NCBI RefSeq assembly: GCF_000143415.4
Contig: NW_003314331.1
Coordinates: forward strand, 367,507 to 431,506
DNA length: 64,000 nt
Origin: Selaginella moellendorffii
Lineage: Eukaryota; Streptophyta; Lycopodiopsida; Selaginellales; Selaginellaceae
Direction of reading: 5' to 3'
This document shows, piece after piece, positions 44,901 through 55,689 of the stretch; positions within the stretch are counted from its first letter, which is position 1, and each line of letters starts with the position of its first letter. The notes below the pieces were generated by a model, which saw nothing but the letters and a program-made list of their open reading frames with translations, searched no databases and was not told the DNA's origin. Both the position numbers and the translations under genes were made by a program.

Positions 44901-47399
44901 ATTTTATATACATACATACATATATATACATATACATATATACATACATACATACATATATATATACACATACATATATACATATATACATATACATACA
45001 TATATATAGTAAGAGATACAAAAACAAAAAAGAAAGTTTTTATTTCCCTTAAAATAAGAATTAAATCATACTCTTATTTAATAGTTATGAGCTTTTAAAT
45101 AAACTTTTAAAAGGACTTTTTTGGAGGAAAAATGACACAATGCTCTTCCTTTGTAGTTTTGATTTCTAAGTAAAACTTTAAAAAATATCTTTTTCTACTA
45201 CCAACTCAAGGATAATTTAGTTAAATTTTTTCTTTTAATTATTCTATAAATAACACTAATTTTTTATATTAATTTTTCCTTTTAATTTCTTTTATTTTTA
45301 TCATATAAATACTTTGTGACAATTATGACTTCAACTTTTCCTACTTATGACTCTAACTTTTCTATTGCTTGCACACATACACATATTTTAAAACTAATAT
45401 ACATATGCATATTCATGCAAAAAATAGTTTCAAAATATATTTATGTAAGAAAATAAATAAATAATTTGAGAGAGACAGATTATTAGTGTTTTATAAATTG
45501 ATTAAGGGTTTTGAAATATTTATTTTTGTATCTCAAAACCCTTAAATCAACAGGTGTGGCAGCTAGTCTCAAGGGAGTTAACTATTATATTACTTTTGTG
45601 CATTACCTTGCTTATAGAACAAACTTATATATAGAAGATGTTTACAAAAATTCAGTAGTTTGTGAGCTTTATAACGAAATAGATAATCTTGTGAATAGAG
45701 TGATTGTGTTTTTCTCTAAAATTTTCAACATATTGCAATAATTGAAAACACTAAACTAAATTTTCATATATTAAATATATTGCATATCTAGCAAACTTGA
45801 TAGTTGAGCAAAGGTAGAGCAATCAATTATATATATAGCAATTGTTAAATTTTTTAAAGGATGATGGAGCTTAAAATTGTGACAAAGCATAAGGTAGTGA
45901 ACTTCATCTAAAGAGGATATGAAGAGAAAATTAAAAAGTAAGATAGAAATATAGGAGGAAGTAATGAAGAGACAAAAATGATAGAAACAAAGGGACAAAA
46001 TAAAACAAAAGTGAAAAGAATGGAAAAGATATAAGGAAGTATAAAACAAGCTTAAAGTTATATTTAGCATGATTGCATTGTAACTAATTTATAACAAAGA
46101 GGTCAAAAGTTTGACTTAGCATCATTTTGTTAACGCCAAAGTCTCCATTTAAGAAATGGAGAACATCAATTTGAAAAATGCTAACAACATTGATACATAT
46201 GACTAACCTCATCACACACTTAACAATAGATATCACAACCACAACCACATCTTTAAATTCAAGTAACAATAACATTAACCTCCATTGGAATAAGATAATC
46301 TCCCACAACAAGTGGAGTTAAAGGATGTGCAATGAGAAATAAGAAGTATTAATATCTCACAAAGTTGTGCCAAGCAAAAAACATTATCAAGGGTGGTTGG
46401 AATAAATACATGCACAAGTCCTACACGATCTTAACAAAGTGTTAGCTACAACATTCCTAATTTAATCCGTTCTAATATATTTGGTTTTGCATGAAGCAAA
46501 AAGCCTTGGAAATGAATATTAATTTGCATCATTAACTTAGATGGCCCTTGACAAAGATGATACAATTGTTGGAAGGCATTATCACAATTGTTAGTATGTC
46601 CAAATATGTGTTTAAAGATGTCTAAGAAAATGCTCCAATTTGCACAATGACTATAGTCAAATTATTGCAATGTTATACCTTGGAGACACGTGGGAAACTC
46701 ATGCAAACACTAAATATCATCCCAAGAATGATATGTGGCAATCACTGTAAAATGATTGAACTAATGGTACATATTATTTGTAGGATTGCTACAGAAAAAC
46801 TTTAGTCAAACACAAAGATTGGTAGCAAGAGCAAAAGAAGTTGTACCATGCTCTGTGAATGTCACCATTAACTAAGTTTAATTGTTCAATTACAACCACA
46901 TAACATTGATCAATTGCACTAACTACTATTCCAGAGTCAAAGGAGGAAGAAGCTATTGCTCTACTATGAAAATGAATGGAGAAAAAAGGAAAAAACAATA
47001 GACAATACAAATGCTAAATCTAAACCAAAATCCTATCCAAACACTCTTCAAGGATAATTAAAGCTTGCTTTTTAACTCCACTAATTTGAGTGCATAGAAT
47101 ATGAAAATGGAATATAAAAATGTGTATATCAATTAACCTAAAAAACTATAATTTATATATAGAAGCAAGTCATAAATTGTAGTGCAAGTGATCATAGAAT
47201 GAAATTTGGATATATTATCACTATGGATTCTTGGAACTTAGGGGATAAATAGAAATAAATAGCTATTAAGGGCTTTTTTATTAAGCAATTGTTTCTTTTC
47301 CAGTTGGCTTAAGGGAGAGAAGTACATTACATTTGGTATTAAAGCAAATGGAACAGGTTCGATTCCTATTGATTAGTGGCTACTTAAAAATATAATATA
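41991..47399. other. Long gene-poor, AT-rich stretch
   Basis: No recognisable protein on either strand. About 42000-42400 and 44110-44700 are less AT-rich but without known motifs; the frames there are short or Ser-rich shadows. 43150-44100 and 44750-47390 are very AT-rich with short palindromes. One simple repeat (44903-45010) is listed separately. Confidence 0.5.
44903..45010. repeat. (CATA)n/(TA)n microsatellite
   Basis: Interrupted catacata and tatata runs over about 110 bp. It yields an apparent Tyr/Ile/His/Thr open frame that is an artefact of the repeat. Confidence 0.9.
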
Positions 47400-47655
47400 T
47401 TGGTTGCAAGCGTTGCTTATATCTTAGTTGCATCACGAAAGTTGTATTAGTTACACCACGAAGAAATGTCACGAAAGTTGTATTAGTTACACCACGAAGA
47501 AATGTCACGAAAGTTGTATTAGTTACACCACGAAGAAATGTATAATATATTGGTTGCAAGCGTTGCTTATATCTTAGTTGCATCACGAAAGTTGTATTAG
47601 TTACACCACGAAGAAATGTCACGAAAGTTGTATTAGTTACACCACGAAGAAATGT
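47400..47655. repeat. Two-level tandem repeat: 36-bp units with a 42-bp spacer
   Basis: A 42 bp segment (ttggttgcaagcgttgctta... to ttgcat) is followed by three 36 bp units (cacgaaagttgtattagtta, then caccacgaagaaatgt). The 42 bp segment then occurs again, followed by two more units. The units are nearly identical, so the array is recent. It ends about 100 bp before cassette B. Confidence 0.9.
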
Positions 47656-47780
47656 CAAATGAAGACATGTCAAATGAGGACAAACAGTAGAGGCTGTTAG
47701 TCAATATCTGTGGAAGCTGTTTCTATCCCTCTCGTAGTATATAATCCCCATATTTCATTCTTGCAAGTAGATGTGCAACG

Positions 47781-48668
47781 ATGATTTATTGCCCAATTTA
47801 TGAATCTCCCTGGAAGAAATGCAAGTGCTTTCAAATCAACACAAAGGTTCCATCCAATTCAACACAGCTCGACCGGCTATGCCTTAATCTTCCTAATGGA
47901 ATGTCCAAGAACCATCAGCTCGTGGACATTGCCATGGTGATCCTACCCTACGTACGGGAGAGCTGTGCCAATTTCGAAGTTGCTTTGGAGATCAAGAACC
48001 TCTTTGTGGGAGTGGGCGACAGCGATGTAATCATCAACTCGGACGCCCTGGGATTCTACCCCTACCGCATCAAACTCTGGATCGATCCACAGCTTGACGA
48101 GATGAAGAGCCCTGTCAATGCTATCTATGAATACAATTCCCGTGCCAATTCCAGCACGCGCACCACGAGCAGCGACAACGAGATTGGAGCTCGATTTAAT
48201 CTATGGGCACTGTCGCTCAGATTAAAGAAATCATGGGGGCGGTCACTTCAAGAGCCAATGGAGTGCGAGTCCATCAGTGTTGGAGATCCAGGGAACACCG
48301 CCAAGCTCGAGTGGAATCTCCTTCGCTGGAATCACAATGGGATGAAGTATAATCCATCCAAACCATACTCTGGCCTTGGCTCTCTTAAGGTAAATCATGT
48401 TTTTACTCTTCTTTTCATCTGGGCGTGATCCATATAGCCGCCATTGCGAAGAGGGCGCACAAGTATCAGTGTGGAAGACTTTCCCATCACTGTGTGGCAT
48501 CTGCCAGCAACCATGGCATCCAAGTTTCCACTCCGGTTCAACCTTCGTCTCGAGGCTGACATGCATCTCGTCTGGTACACAAGAAGCAAATGGGTGTGCC
48601 GAGAGGCAAATTGCACCAGCGAGAGAGTCGAATTTTCTCGAGAGTTTGTTGTCGCAGATGGTGAGTGA
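47781..48668 (+). CDS. Family X, type 2, copy B: unknown 279-aa protein
   Basis: Exons 47781-48389 and 48438-48668, 48 bp intron. One base was gained after the ancestral ATG, so translation must start at the next ATG (MIYCPIYESPWKK), three residues shorter than A and C. It keeps NLPNGMSKNHQLVDIAMVIL, DALGFYPYRIKLWIDPQLDE, EWNLLRWNHNGMKYNP, VEDFPITVWHLP and REANCTSERVEFSREF. Changes from A are scattered substitutions without frame loss (e.g. second exon start PPLRRGRTSISVED). No function can be assigned. Confidence 0.76.
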
Positions 48669-48949
48669 CAAGTCCGACTGTCATACTGCTTCGAGCGTCT
48701 ATCGCTTCTTACTGTTCTTCCCCAGTATCGAGTTTGGAGCTAGAAACTTACTACACATACATGTGTCTTTCAGTGTCTTGAATGGGATTTTAGCAGGCCA
48801 GATTGCCTCTGGCAGCGAATCCAGAAATTAGCTAGCCTTGCCTGCGAAAACCCTGCTGTTTTCCTCAAAGAGATCTCTTTCCTCCTTTTTCTGCTTTACC
48901 TGATCGCTCGCGCAATCGACGTTATGAACGGGTCACGTCACGCGTCCCT

Positions 48950-49555
48950 GTGGCTGTAGGAAGACTCGTTGTGGACAGCAGCAGTGTTAGAAGCTTTTCT
49001 AGCCTTCTCGGCCAGATTCCAGAGCATCCCGGTGGCTACCAAGATCATCAGTGTCACCATCTTGGGTCTCGAAAGCAAATTAATAAAGCTGGAAAAACAA
49101 GTACCTCGCCAATGTCATCCCACAGCAAGATCACGCTGCAGCCGAGCTTCCTTGGCCTCACTAACCGCGTTTTGCTTCTTCTCGTCATCTGGAATTCATA
49201 GGATATTATCGATCCAGTGTTTGGTCACGAGCCGCCAGTTTACAACGCGTAGTTCTACAGTCCAGAGAAGATCAAGGAAGAAGATGCCAGATGATAAGCT
49301 CTTGTCCTGTAAGTTCCAGTTCCACTTGTGTCTTGGGAAACATCAGTTCACAGCGTTTCGTTGGCGCGAATTAATTCAGCGTAAGTGAGGCTGTTGTCGG
49401 CTGTCAAACAATTCCTGGAATAAGAAGAAGTTTTATCAACAGCGAGGTGGGCCTGAAATTCAATACCTTTCATGGCAGAGATAGGCCAGAAAAGCAAGAT
49501 TCAAGTTTGCGGAGCCGCACTCTGGGTGTGAGGTACTTGTAGTTTATTTCTGCCT
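48950..49555 (-). pseudogene. Fimbrin copy B, 3' part (broken)
   Basis: Minus-strand relative of 31260-31960. The KYITPRD motif is reduced, DERVFRVW is deleted (the region near 49365 joins directly to a different base order), and [10 protein letters not shown] and VAT-like segments remain. No reading frame spans the exons. Confidence 0.8.
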
Positions 49556-49556
49556 A

Positions 49557-49735
49557 TAGGTACAAGCGGAGTGGCAAGATCATGGAGTGCATAAGCTCGT
49601 ACCAGGATCTCCTGTCGCAGATCGGAAGTCACGAGCAAGAGCTGAATGTGGACATTGCGAAGCTGGAAGTGTCTTGATCTTGTCACAAATGGAACGACAA
49701 GGCGCAAGCACTGCTGGGATCACAGTAAGCTCACA
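49557..49735 (+). other. Coding-like exon opposite to fimbrin (copy B)
   Basis: The plus strand reads YKRSGKIMECISSYQDLLSQ then IGSHEQELNVDIAKLE, the longest front part of this unknown block, but the middle (KGATSIQAMLNKFN... as in A) is deleted. No splice acceptor is certain. Confidence 0.4.
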
Positions 49736-49769
49736 CAAGAGCTCTCATTTCTCTGCATTGATAGCTCCC

Positions 49770-50201
49770 TCATGATCTTAGGCACTCGCTCTGGCATCGC
49801 CGCATACAAACGTCGTTCCAATTGGGGACGTGATGCTGGGTAGAACAAACGGATCGAGCGCACGCCTCGGCGCAAGCATCCAAATCCGAGACCCCACACA
49901 CAGTGACGCACGAATTGGGCGTCACATCCTTTGCAAAGCTGCCCACTCGCTTCATCATCCGATCCGACGCGCACACGCGCTTGCAAGCGAATCGATCCTG
50001 GGAATCCAAATCCTGCTGCTGCTGCTGCTCGCTCTCATCGAGCGATGATCGCCGGCGCCGCCATCTCTCCGCAATGCCACCGCCGCCACTCTTGCCGCCC
50101 TTCCCGCGCCGCCGCCGCCGGATCATCGTGGCGGAGCCTGTGATTCCCAGTAACCCTAGCCCCAGCCCCACCGCCGCGCTCCACCACGAGCCCTCCACCA
50201 T
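49770..50201 (-). CDS. Small plant Cys-rich protein of unknown function, intact copy
   Basis: A single 143-residue frame from ATG 50201. The basic, Gly/Arg-rich first half (SATMIRRRRRGKGGKSGGGG) is followed by a poly-Gln spot (CAG repeat near 50015) and a conserved second half, FAKDVTPNSCVTVCGVSDLD, ACAEACARSVC, VPNWNDVCMRRCQSECL, with eight regularly spaced Cys. I remember the second half as a conserved plant protein family without known function. Cys spacing suggests disulphides or metal binding (inference). A hydrophobic stretch near the N-terminus (AAVGLGLGLLGITG) may be a targeting or membrane segment. It lies in the same orientation as the flanking dead fimbrin, between its middle and 3' parts. 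Copies A and C are broken, so B may be the only working one here. Confidence 0.75.
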   Translation of the reverse strand: MVEGSWWSAAVGLGLGLLGITGSATMIRRRRRGKGGKSGGGGIAERWRRRRSSLDESEQQQQQDLDSQDRFACKRVCASDRMMKRVGSFAKDVTPNSCVTVCGVSDLDACAEACARSVCSTQHHVPNWNDVCMRRCQSECLRS

Positions 50202-50239
50202 CCCTCCTCCACACTAAGCTTGCCCTAGAGCATCCGCGT

Positions 50240-50735
50240 ATATTCTTGTGTGTAGATTAGATTCTATATTGGTTCCCGTTAGTTGGATCATTCGATTTCC
50301 AATATACAAGGAAAGAAAGAATATCCCAGGGGAGCTCTCCCCGGTTGCGGTTTTGTTGGCCCTGCCAGGGCTGCCATCCGCAAGTGGGGAGGTCCACTTG
50401 GGCAGACACAGTGTTATCTTAAGACAGTTGATACTCAAGCGCTACTTTTGTTCTATAGTATGGATCTTCGCAGTTTAAAGTGTTCCAGTTTGTTGGTCTC
50501 TACCTTAAGAAAAGTTAGTAATTTCTCTGGGAGAACCAGCCTTCTGCAGGTGGTAGTTGACCGATTTAAACAAAACCTCTTCAGCTGGAACACGAAGAAG
50601 CTCTTCTATATCCTGCAAACTCCAGAAACTTTAGAATTTTCACACAGATTCATTTTTTATTACCTCTGTATCGTTTACCATCTCCGCGAGGTCTGGTGCC
50701 GCTTTCATCTTGACGCCAGAAAGGAATTGAATCTA
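50240..50735 (-). pseudogene. Fimbrin copy B, middle part (broken)
   Basis: The minus strand keeps FKLDVKAAPE-like sequence, a QTPET-like insert and HLQKAGSPREITNF, matching A at 33740-33960. The 5' exons are absent because the cassette ends here. An extra GC-rich segment (about 50328-50395) replaces part of the exon found in A. Confidence 0.75.
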
Positions 50736-50759
50736 AGATTCTAAAGAGTTTTCTTTACG

Positions 50760-51445
50760 TGCAGGCATTACGGCCGATCTCCACGGATTGCGATCTTCTC
50801 GCTGGATCTCGCGCTATGGATGGAGATCCTCGGCTTCACGGTCCGGAGCTTCTCGGCGCTGGTTTGGTTGAAAACCGGCTAAGACCGTCTCTCGCCACGC
50901 ATAATCTCGCTAGTTGCTACTAGAGGCTTGTCCAGCCCGGTGCTACTTCCGTTGAGAGCACCCGGGACCGCCAGACAGACGTCCATAACCCGATCCTCGG
51001 TGGCTCGATCTATGATCCAACGTACTACGCCTCGCTCTTGCGGATCTAGTTGAAGGAGAATTGCTTGAGCTCGTCAACAAATGTGGGATTTTTCAGTCTT
51101 CTTCTTTTTTCTCTGTATGGCGATAAGGCTGATCTCTCTATCCGTGCAGGACACTAACGAAAAGCGCGCTAGCGGAGTATAAGCGCTGTAGAGCAACTTT
51201 GTCCTTGTACCCGGCATTAAACTCCAGGTTTGTAACAACGTGCAAAGCGTTTGCTTTTGTCTCAAGTCACTCCTCAGGAGCTGGTTTTTCTCGCAGAGCA
51301 CATTGGGGAAGCAGTTCACGCGGCATTCAAGGACAAGAAATCGACAAAGAAGGCAGAGAGACGAAGAAGAAAGCTCGATTTTGGTGTGGCCGGTGGTTCT
51401 TTCCTTCCACCCGAATGCTTTGAAGGTAATTGGCGACCGAGCGAC
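50760..51445 (+). other. Unrecognised coding-like block upstream of fimbrin C
   Basis: Plus-strand relative of 34710-35395: ALRPISTDCDLLAGSRAMDG, DRQTDVHNPILGGSIYDPTY and an uninterrupted end RAKRLLLSQVTPQELVFLAE, HIGEAVHAAFKDKKSTKKAE, RRRKLDFGVAGGSFLPPECF, stop at 51446-51448. The last stretch is more complete than in A. The family is not recognised; it lies directly upstream of fimbrin exon 1. Confidence 0.45.
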
Positions 51446-51457
51446 TGAGCTGAGGGG

Positions 51458-52700
51458 ACGCCTGCTTTTGGGGGCGTTGTGGTGTCCTATCCTCTCTTGG
51501 AGAGCCAATTCACGCTGAATGAGCTTCGCTCGCTCAAATCCGAGGTAAAGAACCTGCAAAGTCTCGTTCTTTCTTTCTTTTTCTTTTTCGTATCTTTTGG
51601 AGTAGCGACGTGATCACCGCCAAACAGTTCAAAGATGCTTTCAAGACTGGCTTTCATCCAAGAACCTCTAACAGAGCAGGAGGTGGCCTCCATTGTGAAA
51701 GAAAGGAGCAGCAGCTTGGATAATGAGGCCTTTCTGTCGGTAACGCGATCATCGTTTCCGAAGTTTCTCATGTCTCTGCAGATATACTTGGAGATGCAAA
51801 AGAGCGGCGTCAAAATCAGCCCGCAAACGAGCCCAGCGTCCCAGTTCCTGAAAAGATCAAGTACCACATTGATTCACACTCAGAGGAAAAAAGCGATCAT
51901 ATTAATAGCCATCTTTCCATGGGGGACATTCCTTCTTTCTTTCTAGGGATGATCTCTTTGACGCTGTTCAGGACGGTATACTGATCTGGTAAGTTTCCGG
52001 TCGTGTTTTCACGCTGAAAACTAATCACTGGTCTTGCAGCAAACTGATCAACGTACCATCGATGAGAGGGCTCTCAATATGAAAATCTCAATACTTGGGA
52101 AAAGGTCGAGAATCACACACAAAGGCAATTGGTTGCTCGATTGTGGAACATTGGAACCGAAGATTTGATCGCTGGAAGAGTTTCCATTTTATGCGCAAAA
52201 ACTTTTTGACTGATCTTGTTTTTGTCTATGCAGTCTCGCTTCGTCCTGAGCATCAGTGTTTTGTCAGATTCAATTCCTTTCTGGCGTCAAGATGAAAGCG
52301 GCACCAGAGCTCGCGGAGATGGTAAACGATACAGAGGTAATAAAAAATGAATCTGTGTGAAAATTCTAAAGTTTCTGGAGTTTGCAGGATATAGAAGGGC
52401 TTCTTCGTGTTCCAGCTCAAGAGGTTTTGTTTAAATCGGTCAACTAACACCTGCAGAAGGCTGGATCTCCCAGAGAAATTACTAACTTTTCGTCAGATCT
52501 TACGGTAGAGACCAACGAACTGGGAACACTTTAAAACTGACCAAGGATGGGGAAACATACACCGTACTTCTAAACGTCTTGGCTCCTGAGAGCTGCGATT
52601 TGTCTCCGCTAGATCTCCAAGATCCATACGATAGAACAAAAGCAGTGCTTGCTCAGGGATGGAGGCGCAAAAGCTCGAGTAAGATGATACAAACTACCAA
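51458..52700 (+). pseudogene. Fimbrin copy C, 5' part (broken)
   Basis: The start codon has become ACG (TPAFGGVVVSYPLLESQF), so translation cannot begin as in A. Next come DVITAKQFKDAF, PLTEQEVASIVKERSSSLDN, LQIYLEMQKSGVKISPQTSP, and a KLINV segment with the same frame loss as A but 12 bases longer. HLQKAGSPREITNFSSD and LNVLAPESCDLSPLDLQDPY follow. It ends in GWRRKSS-like unrelated sequence. Confidence 0.83.
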
Positions 52701-52778
52701 AATAGAATCTAGTCTACACACAAGAATATACGCGGATGCTCTGGGCTAGGGTTACTGGGAATCACAGGCTCCGCCACG

Positions 52779-53125
52779 ATGATCCGGCGGCGGCGGCGCG
52801 GGAAGAGCGGCAAGAGTGGCGGCGGTGGCATTGCGGAGAGATGGCGGCGCCGGCGATCATCGCTGGATGAGAGCGAGCAGCAGCAGCAGCAGAATTTGGA
52901 TTCCCAGGATCGATTCGCTTGTGCGCGTCGGATCGGATGATGAAGCGAGTGGGCAGCTTTGCAAAGGATGTGACGCCCAATTCGTGCGTCAGTGTGTGTG
53001 GGGTCTCGGATTTGGATGCTTTTGCCGAGGCGTGTGCTCGATCCGTTTGTTCTACACAGCATCACGTCCCCAATTGGAACGATGTTTGTATTCGACGATG
53101 CCAGAGCGAGTGCCTAAGATCATGA
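52779..53125 (+). pseudogene. Small Cys-rich protein gene, copy C (broken)
   Basis: ATG 52779 gives MIRRRRRGKSGKSGGGGIAE and SQDRFAC, then a ten-base deletion (relative to B) at about 52922 shifts the frame into stops. The conserved half (FAKDVTPNSCVSVCGVSDLD, WNDVCIRRCQSECLRS) is complete downstream but out of frame. One Cys is replaced (DLDAF for DLDAC). Confidence 0.82.
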
Positions 53126-53169
53126 GGGAGCTATCAATGCAGAGAAATGAGGGCTCTTGTAAGCTTACT

Positions 53170-53335
53170 GTGACCCCAGCACTGCGGTCCATTTTGTGAC
53201 AAGATCAAGACACTCCTCGGCTCCATCAGAGTAGCGAAACTCTGGATTTTTGCTCTTGCTCGTGACTTCCGATCTGCGACAGGAGATCCTGGTACGAGCT
53301 CATGCACTCCATGATCTTGCCACTCCGCTTGTACC
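53170..53335 (-). other. Coding-like exon opposite to fimbrin (copy C)
   Basis: The minus strand reads YKRSGKIMECMSSYQDLLSQ then IGSHEQE, followed by a deletion and an early stop. It is the shortest of the three copies. Confidence 0.4.
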
Positions 53336-53339
53336 TATA

Positions 53340-53995
53340 GGCAGAAATAAATTACAGGTACCTCACACCCAGAGCGGCTCCGCAAACTTGAATCTTGATC
53401 TCTGCCATGAAAGGTATTGAATTTCAGGCCCACCTCGCTCTTGATAAAACTTCTTCTTGTTCCAGGAATGGTTTGACAGCCAACAACAGCCTCACTTACG
53501 CTGAATTAATTCAGGATCATGAGCAAGACTCGGAGACGAGCGGGTTTTTCGTGTGTGGATCAATAGCCTTGGTATAACAAGTATGGAGTTTCAAGGTAAC
53601 AAACTTTGCTGTGAACTAATGTTTACCAAGACACAAGTGGAACTGGAACTTACAGGACAAGAGCTTATCATTCTTCTCTGGACTGTACAACCACGCGTTG
53701 TATACTGGCGGCTCGTGAACAAACAGACAAGCAACGAACTGAATGCTGGATCGATATAATCCTGTGAATTCCAGATGAAAACGCGGTCAGTGCGACCAGG
53801 AAGCTCGGCTGCAGCGTGTTCTTGCTGTGGGATGAGGTACTTGTTTTTCCAGCTTTGTTAATTTGCTTTCGCCAAGATGGTGATGATCTTGGTAGCCACC
53901 GTGATGCTCTGGAATCTGGCTGAGAAGGCTAGAAAAGCTTCTAACACTGCTGCTGTCCACAACGGGTCTTCTTACAGCCACAGGGACGCGTGACG
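53340..53995 (+). pseudogene. Fimbrin copy C, 3' part (broken)
   Basis: Plus-strand pieces [47 protein letters not shown]-like DNA and VATVMLWNLAEKARKAS. The TRDERVF segment has lost bases, so FRVWINSL is out of frame. Same gene as the 51458 block, separated by the Cys-rich gene. Confidence 0.82.
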
Positions 53996-54256
53996 TGACG
54001 CGTCCATAACGTCGATTGCGCGAGCGATCAGGTAAAGCAGAAAAAGGAGGAAAGAGATCTCTTTGAGCAAAACAGCAGGGTTTTCGCAGTAGCTAATTTC
54101 TGGATTCGCAGCCAGAGACAATCTGGCCTGCTAAAATCCCATTCAAGACACTGAAAGACACATGTATTTGTAGTAAGTTTCTAGCTCCAAACTGGATACT
54201 GGGGAAGAACAGTTAAGAAGCGATGGACGCTCAAAGCAGTATGACAGTCGGACTTG

Positions 54257-55153
54257 TCACTCACCATCTGCGACAACAAACTCTCGAGAAAATTCGACTC
54301 TCTCGCTGGTGCAATTTGCCTCTCGGCACACCCATTTGCTTCTTGTGTACCAGACGAGATGCATGTCAGCCTCGAGACGAAGGTTGAACCGGAGTGGAAA
54401 CTTGGACGCCATGCTTGTGGGCAGATGCCACACAGTGATGGGAAAGTCTTCCACACTGATACTTGTGCGCCCTCCTCGCAATGGCGGCTATATGGATCAC
54501 GCCCAGATGAAACGAAGAGTAAAAGCATGATTTACCTTAAGAGAGCCAAGGCCAGAGTATGGTTTGGATGGATTATACTTCGTCCCATTGTGATTCCAGC
54601 GAAGGAGATTCCACTCGAGCTTAGCAGTGTTCCCTGGATCTCCAACACTGATGGACTCGCACTCCATTGGCTCTTGAAGTGAGCGCCCCCATGATTTCTT
54701 TAATCTGAGCGACAGTGGCCATAGATTAAATCGAGCTCCAATCTCGTTGTCGCTGCTCGTGGTGCGCGTGCTGGAATTGACACGAGAATTCTTGTAATAG
54801 ATAGCATTGACAGGGCTCTTCATCTCGTCAAGCTGTGGACCGATCCAGAGTTTGATGCGGTAGGGGTAGAATCCCAGGGCATCGGAGTTGATGATTACAT
54901 CGCTGTCGCCCACTCCCACAAAGAGGTTCTTGATCTCCAAAGCAACTTCGAAATTGGCACAGCTCTCCCGTACGTAGGGTAGGATCACCATGGCAATGTC
55001 CACGAGCTGATGGCTCTTGGGCATTCCGTTAGGAAGATTAAGGCATAGCCGGTCGAGCTGTGTAGAATTGGATGGAACCTTTGTGTTGATTTGAAAGCAC
55101 TTGCATTTCTTCCAGGGAGATTCATAAATTGGGCAATAAATCATGCTGCACAT
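54257..55153 (-). CDS. Family X, type 2, copy C: unknown 282-aa protein
   Basis: Minus-strand exons 55153-54536 and 54487-54257, 48 bp intron in phase 0. The protein starts MCSMIYCPIYESPWKKCKCF and keeps every block of copies A and B (DALGFYPYRIKLWIGPQLDE, EWNLLRWNHNGTKYNP, VEDFPITVWHLPTS, CTSERVEFSREFVVADGE). It is closer to B than to A (e.g. NSTQLDRL, RRLNRSG-type third bases, PPLRGGRTSISVED), consistent with B and C being the younger pair. Lies at the outer end of the inverted repeat, transcribed toward the centre. Function unknown. Confidence 0.78.
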
Positions 55154-55257
55154 CTACTTGCAAGAATGAAATCCATCTATCTATTGATCTGTTTTTTGGG
55201 CTTATGGTTTAGGGATTATATACCAAGAGAGGGATATAATATAAATTAAAGTTTTTG

Positions 55258-55345
55258 GGTTAATTTATGAATCTTTCTAGAAGAAACACAAAGGTTCAAC
55301 TTGACCTGCTATGCCTTAATCTTCCTAGTGGGATGCCAACTTGGT
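55258..55345 (+). pseudogene. Fragment of a type 2 gene
   Basis: atttatgaatctt.ctagaagaaa is followed by acacaaaggttcaacttgac and ctatgccttaatcttcctag. It matches the 5' part of the type 2 genes with the KCKCFQIN and VPSNSTQ segments deleted. It faces copy C, 105 bp from its start codon. Confidence 0.75.
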
Positions 55346-55689
55346 TAAATGGTGTTGTTTGTTTTGTGTTGATTTGAATGCACAACTCATCAATCTATCA
55401 TAATAAGGAGGGAGTGCCAAACTTTTTGTATGCCAAATCCAGCTAATTGCAGCCGATGAACTGTTAATGGTAATGGAAGGCATGACACGTGTCACATGTA
55501 ATGTGTTGACTCAGAGTGAATTGTTTTTGTTTTGTAATGTTTTTCTAGGGTTTATGAAATGCCCCTACTGCTGCTACTGATTCCCAATCCAAATCTGATT
55601 CACAATCCAAATCTAAGGCACTGCCGCTGGAACAAGCCATGTCTTGGTACTGTCGCTAGACTGTCTTGGCCACTGTTGCTAGAATGCTA

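Larger units (their letters stand above)
47740..50735. repeat. Cassette B, left arm of the large inverted repeat
   Basis: Same orientation as cassette A. It contains the type 2 gene, fimbrin 3' part, opposite-strand exon, Cys-rich gene and fimbrin middle part, and then breaks off at about 50735, where the inverted cassette C begins (junction near gaatctaagattctaaag). Confidence 0.9.
50736..55190. repeat. Cassette C, inverted
   Basis: Reverse-complement relative of cassette A over its whole length apart from the TIR element. With B it forms an inverted repeat: arms about 47760-50735 and 52262-55160, spacer about 50736-52261. Confidence 0.9.

Noticed and set aside
44862-45098. Tyr/Ile/His/Thr-rich open frame
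   Set aside because: Translation of the CATA/TA microsatellite.
47400-47655. CRISPR array
   Set aside because: Repeat units are adjacent without unique spacers, and the context is a plant nuclear genome.
47380-47673. Open frame with repeated TFLRGVTNTTFV
   Set aside because: Frame created by the 36-bp tandem repeat; nothing outside the repeat supports it.
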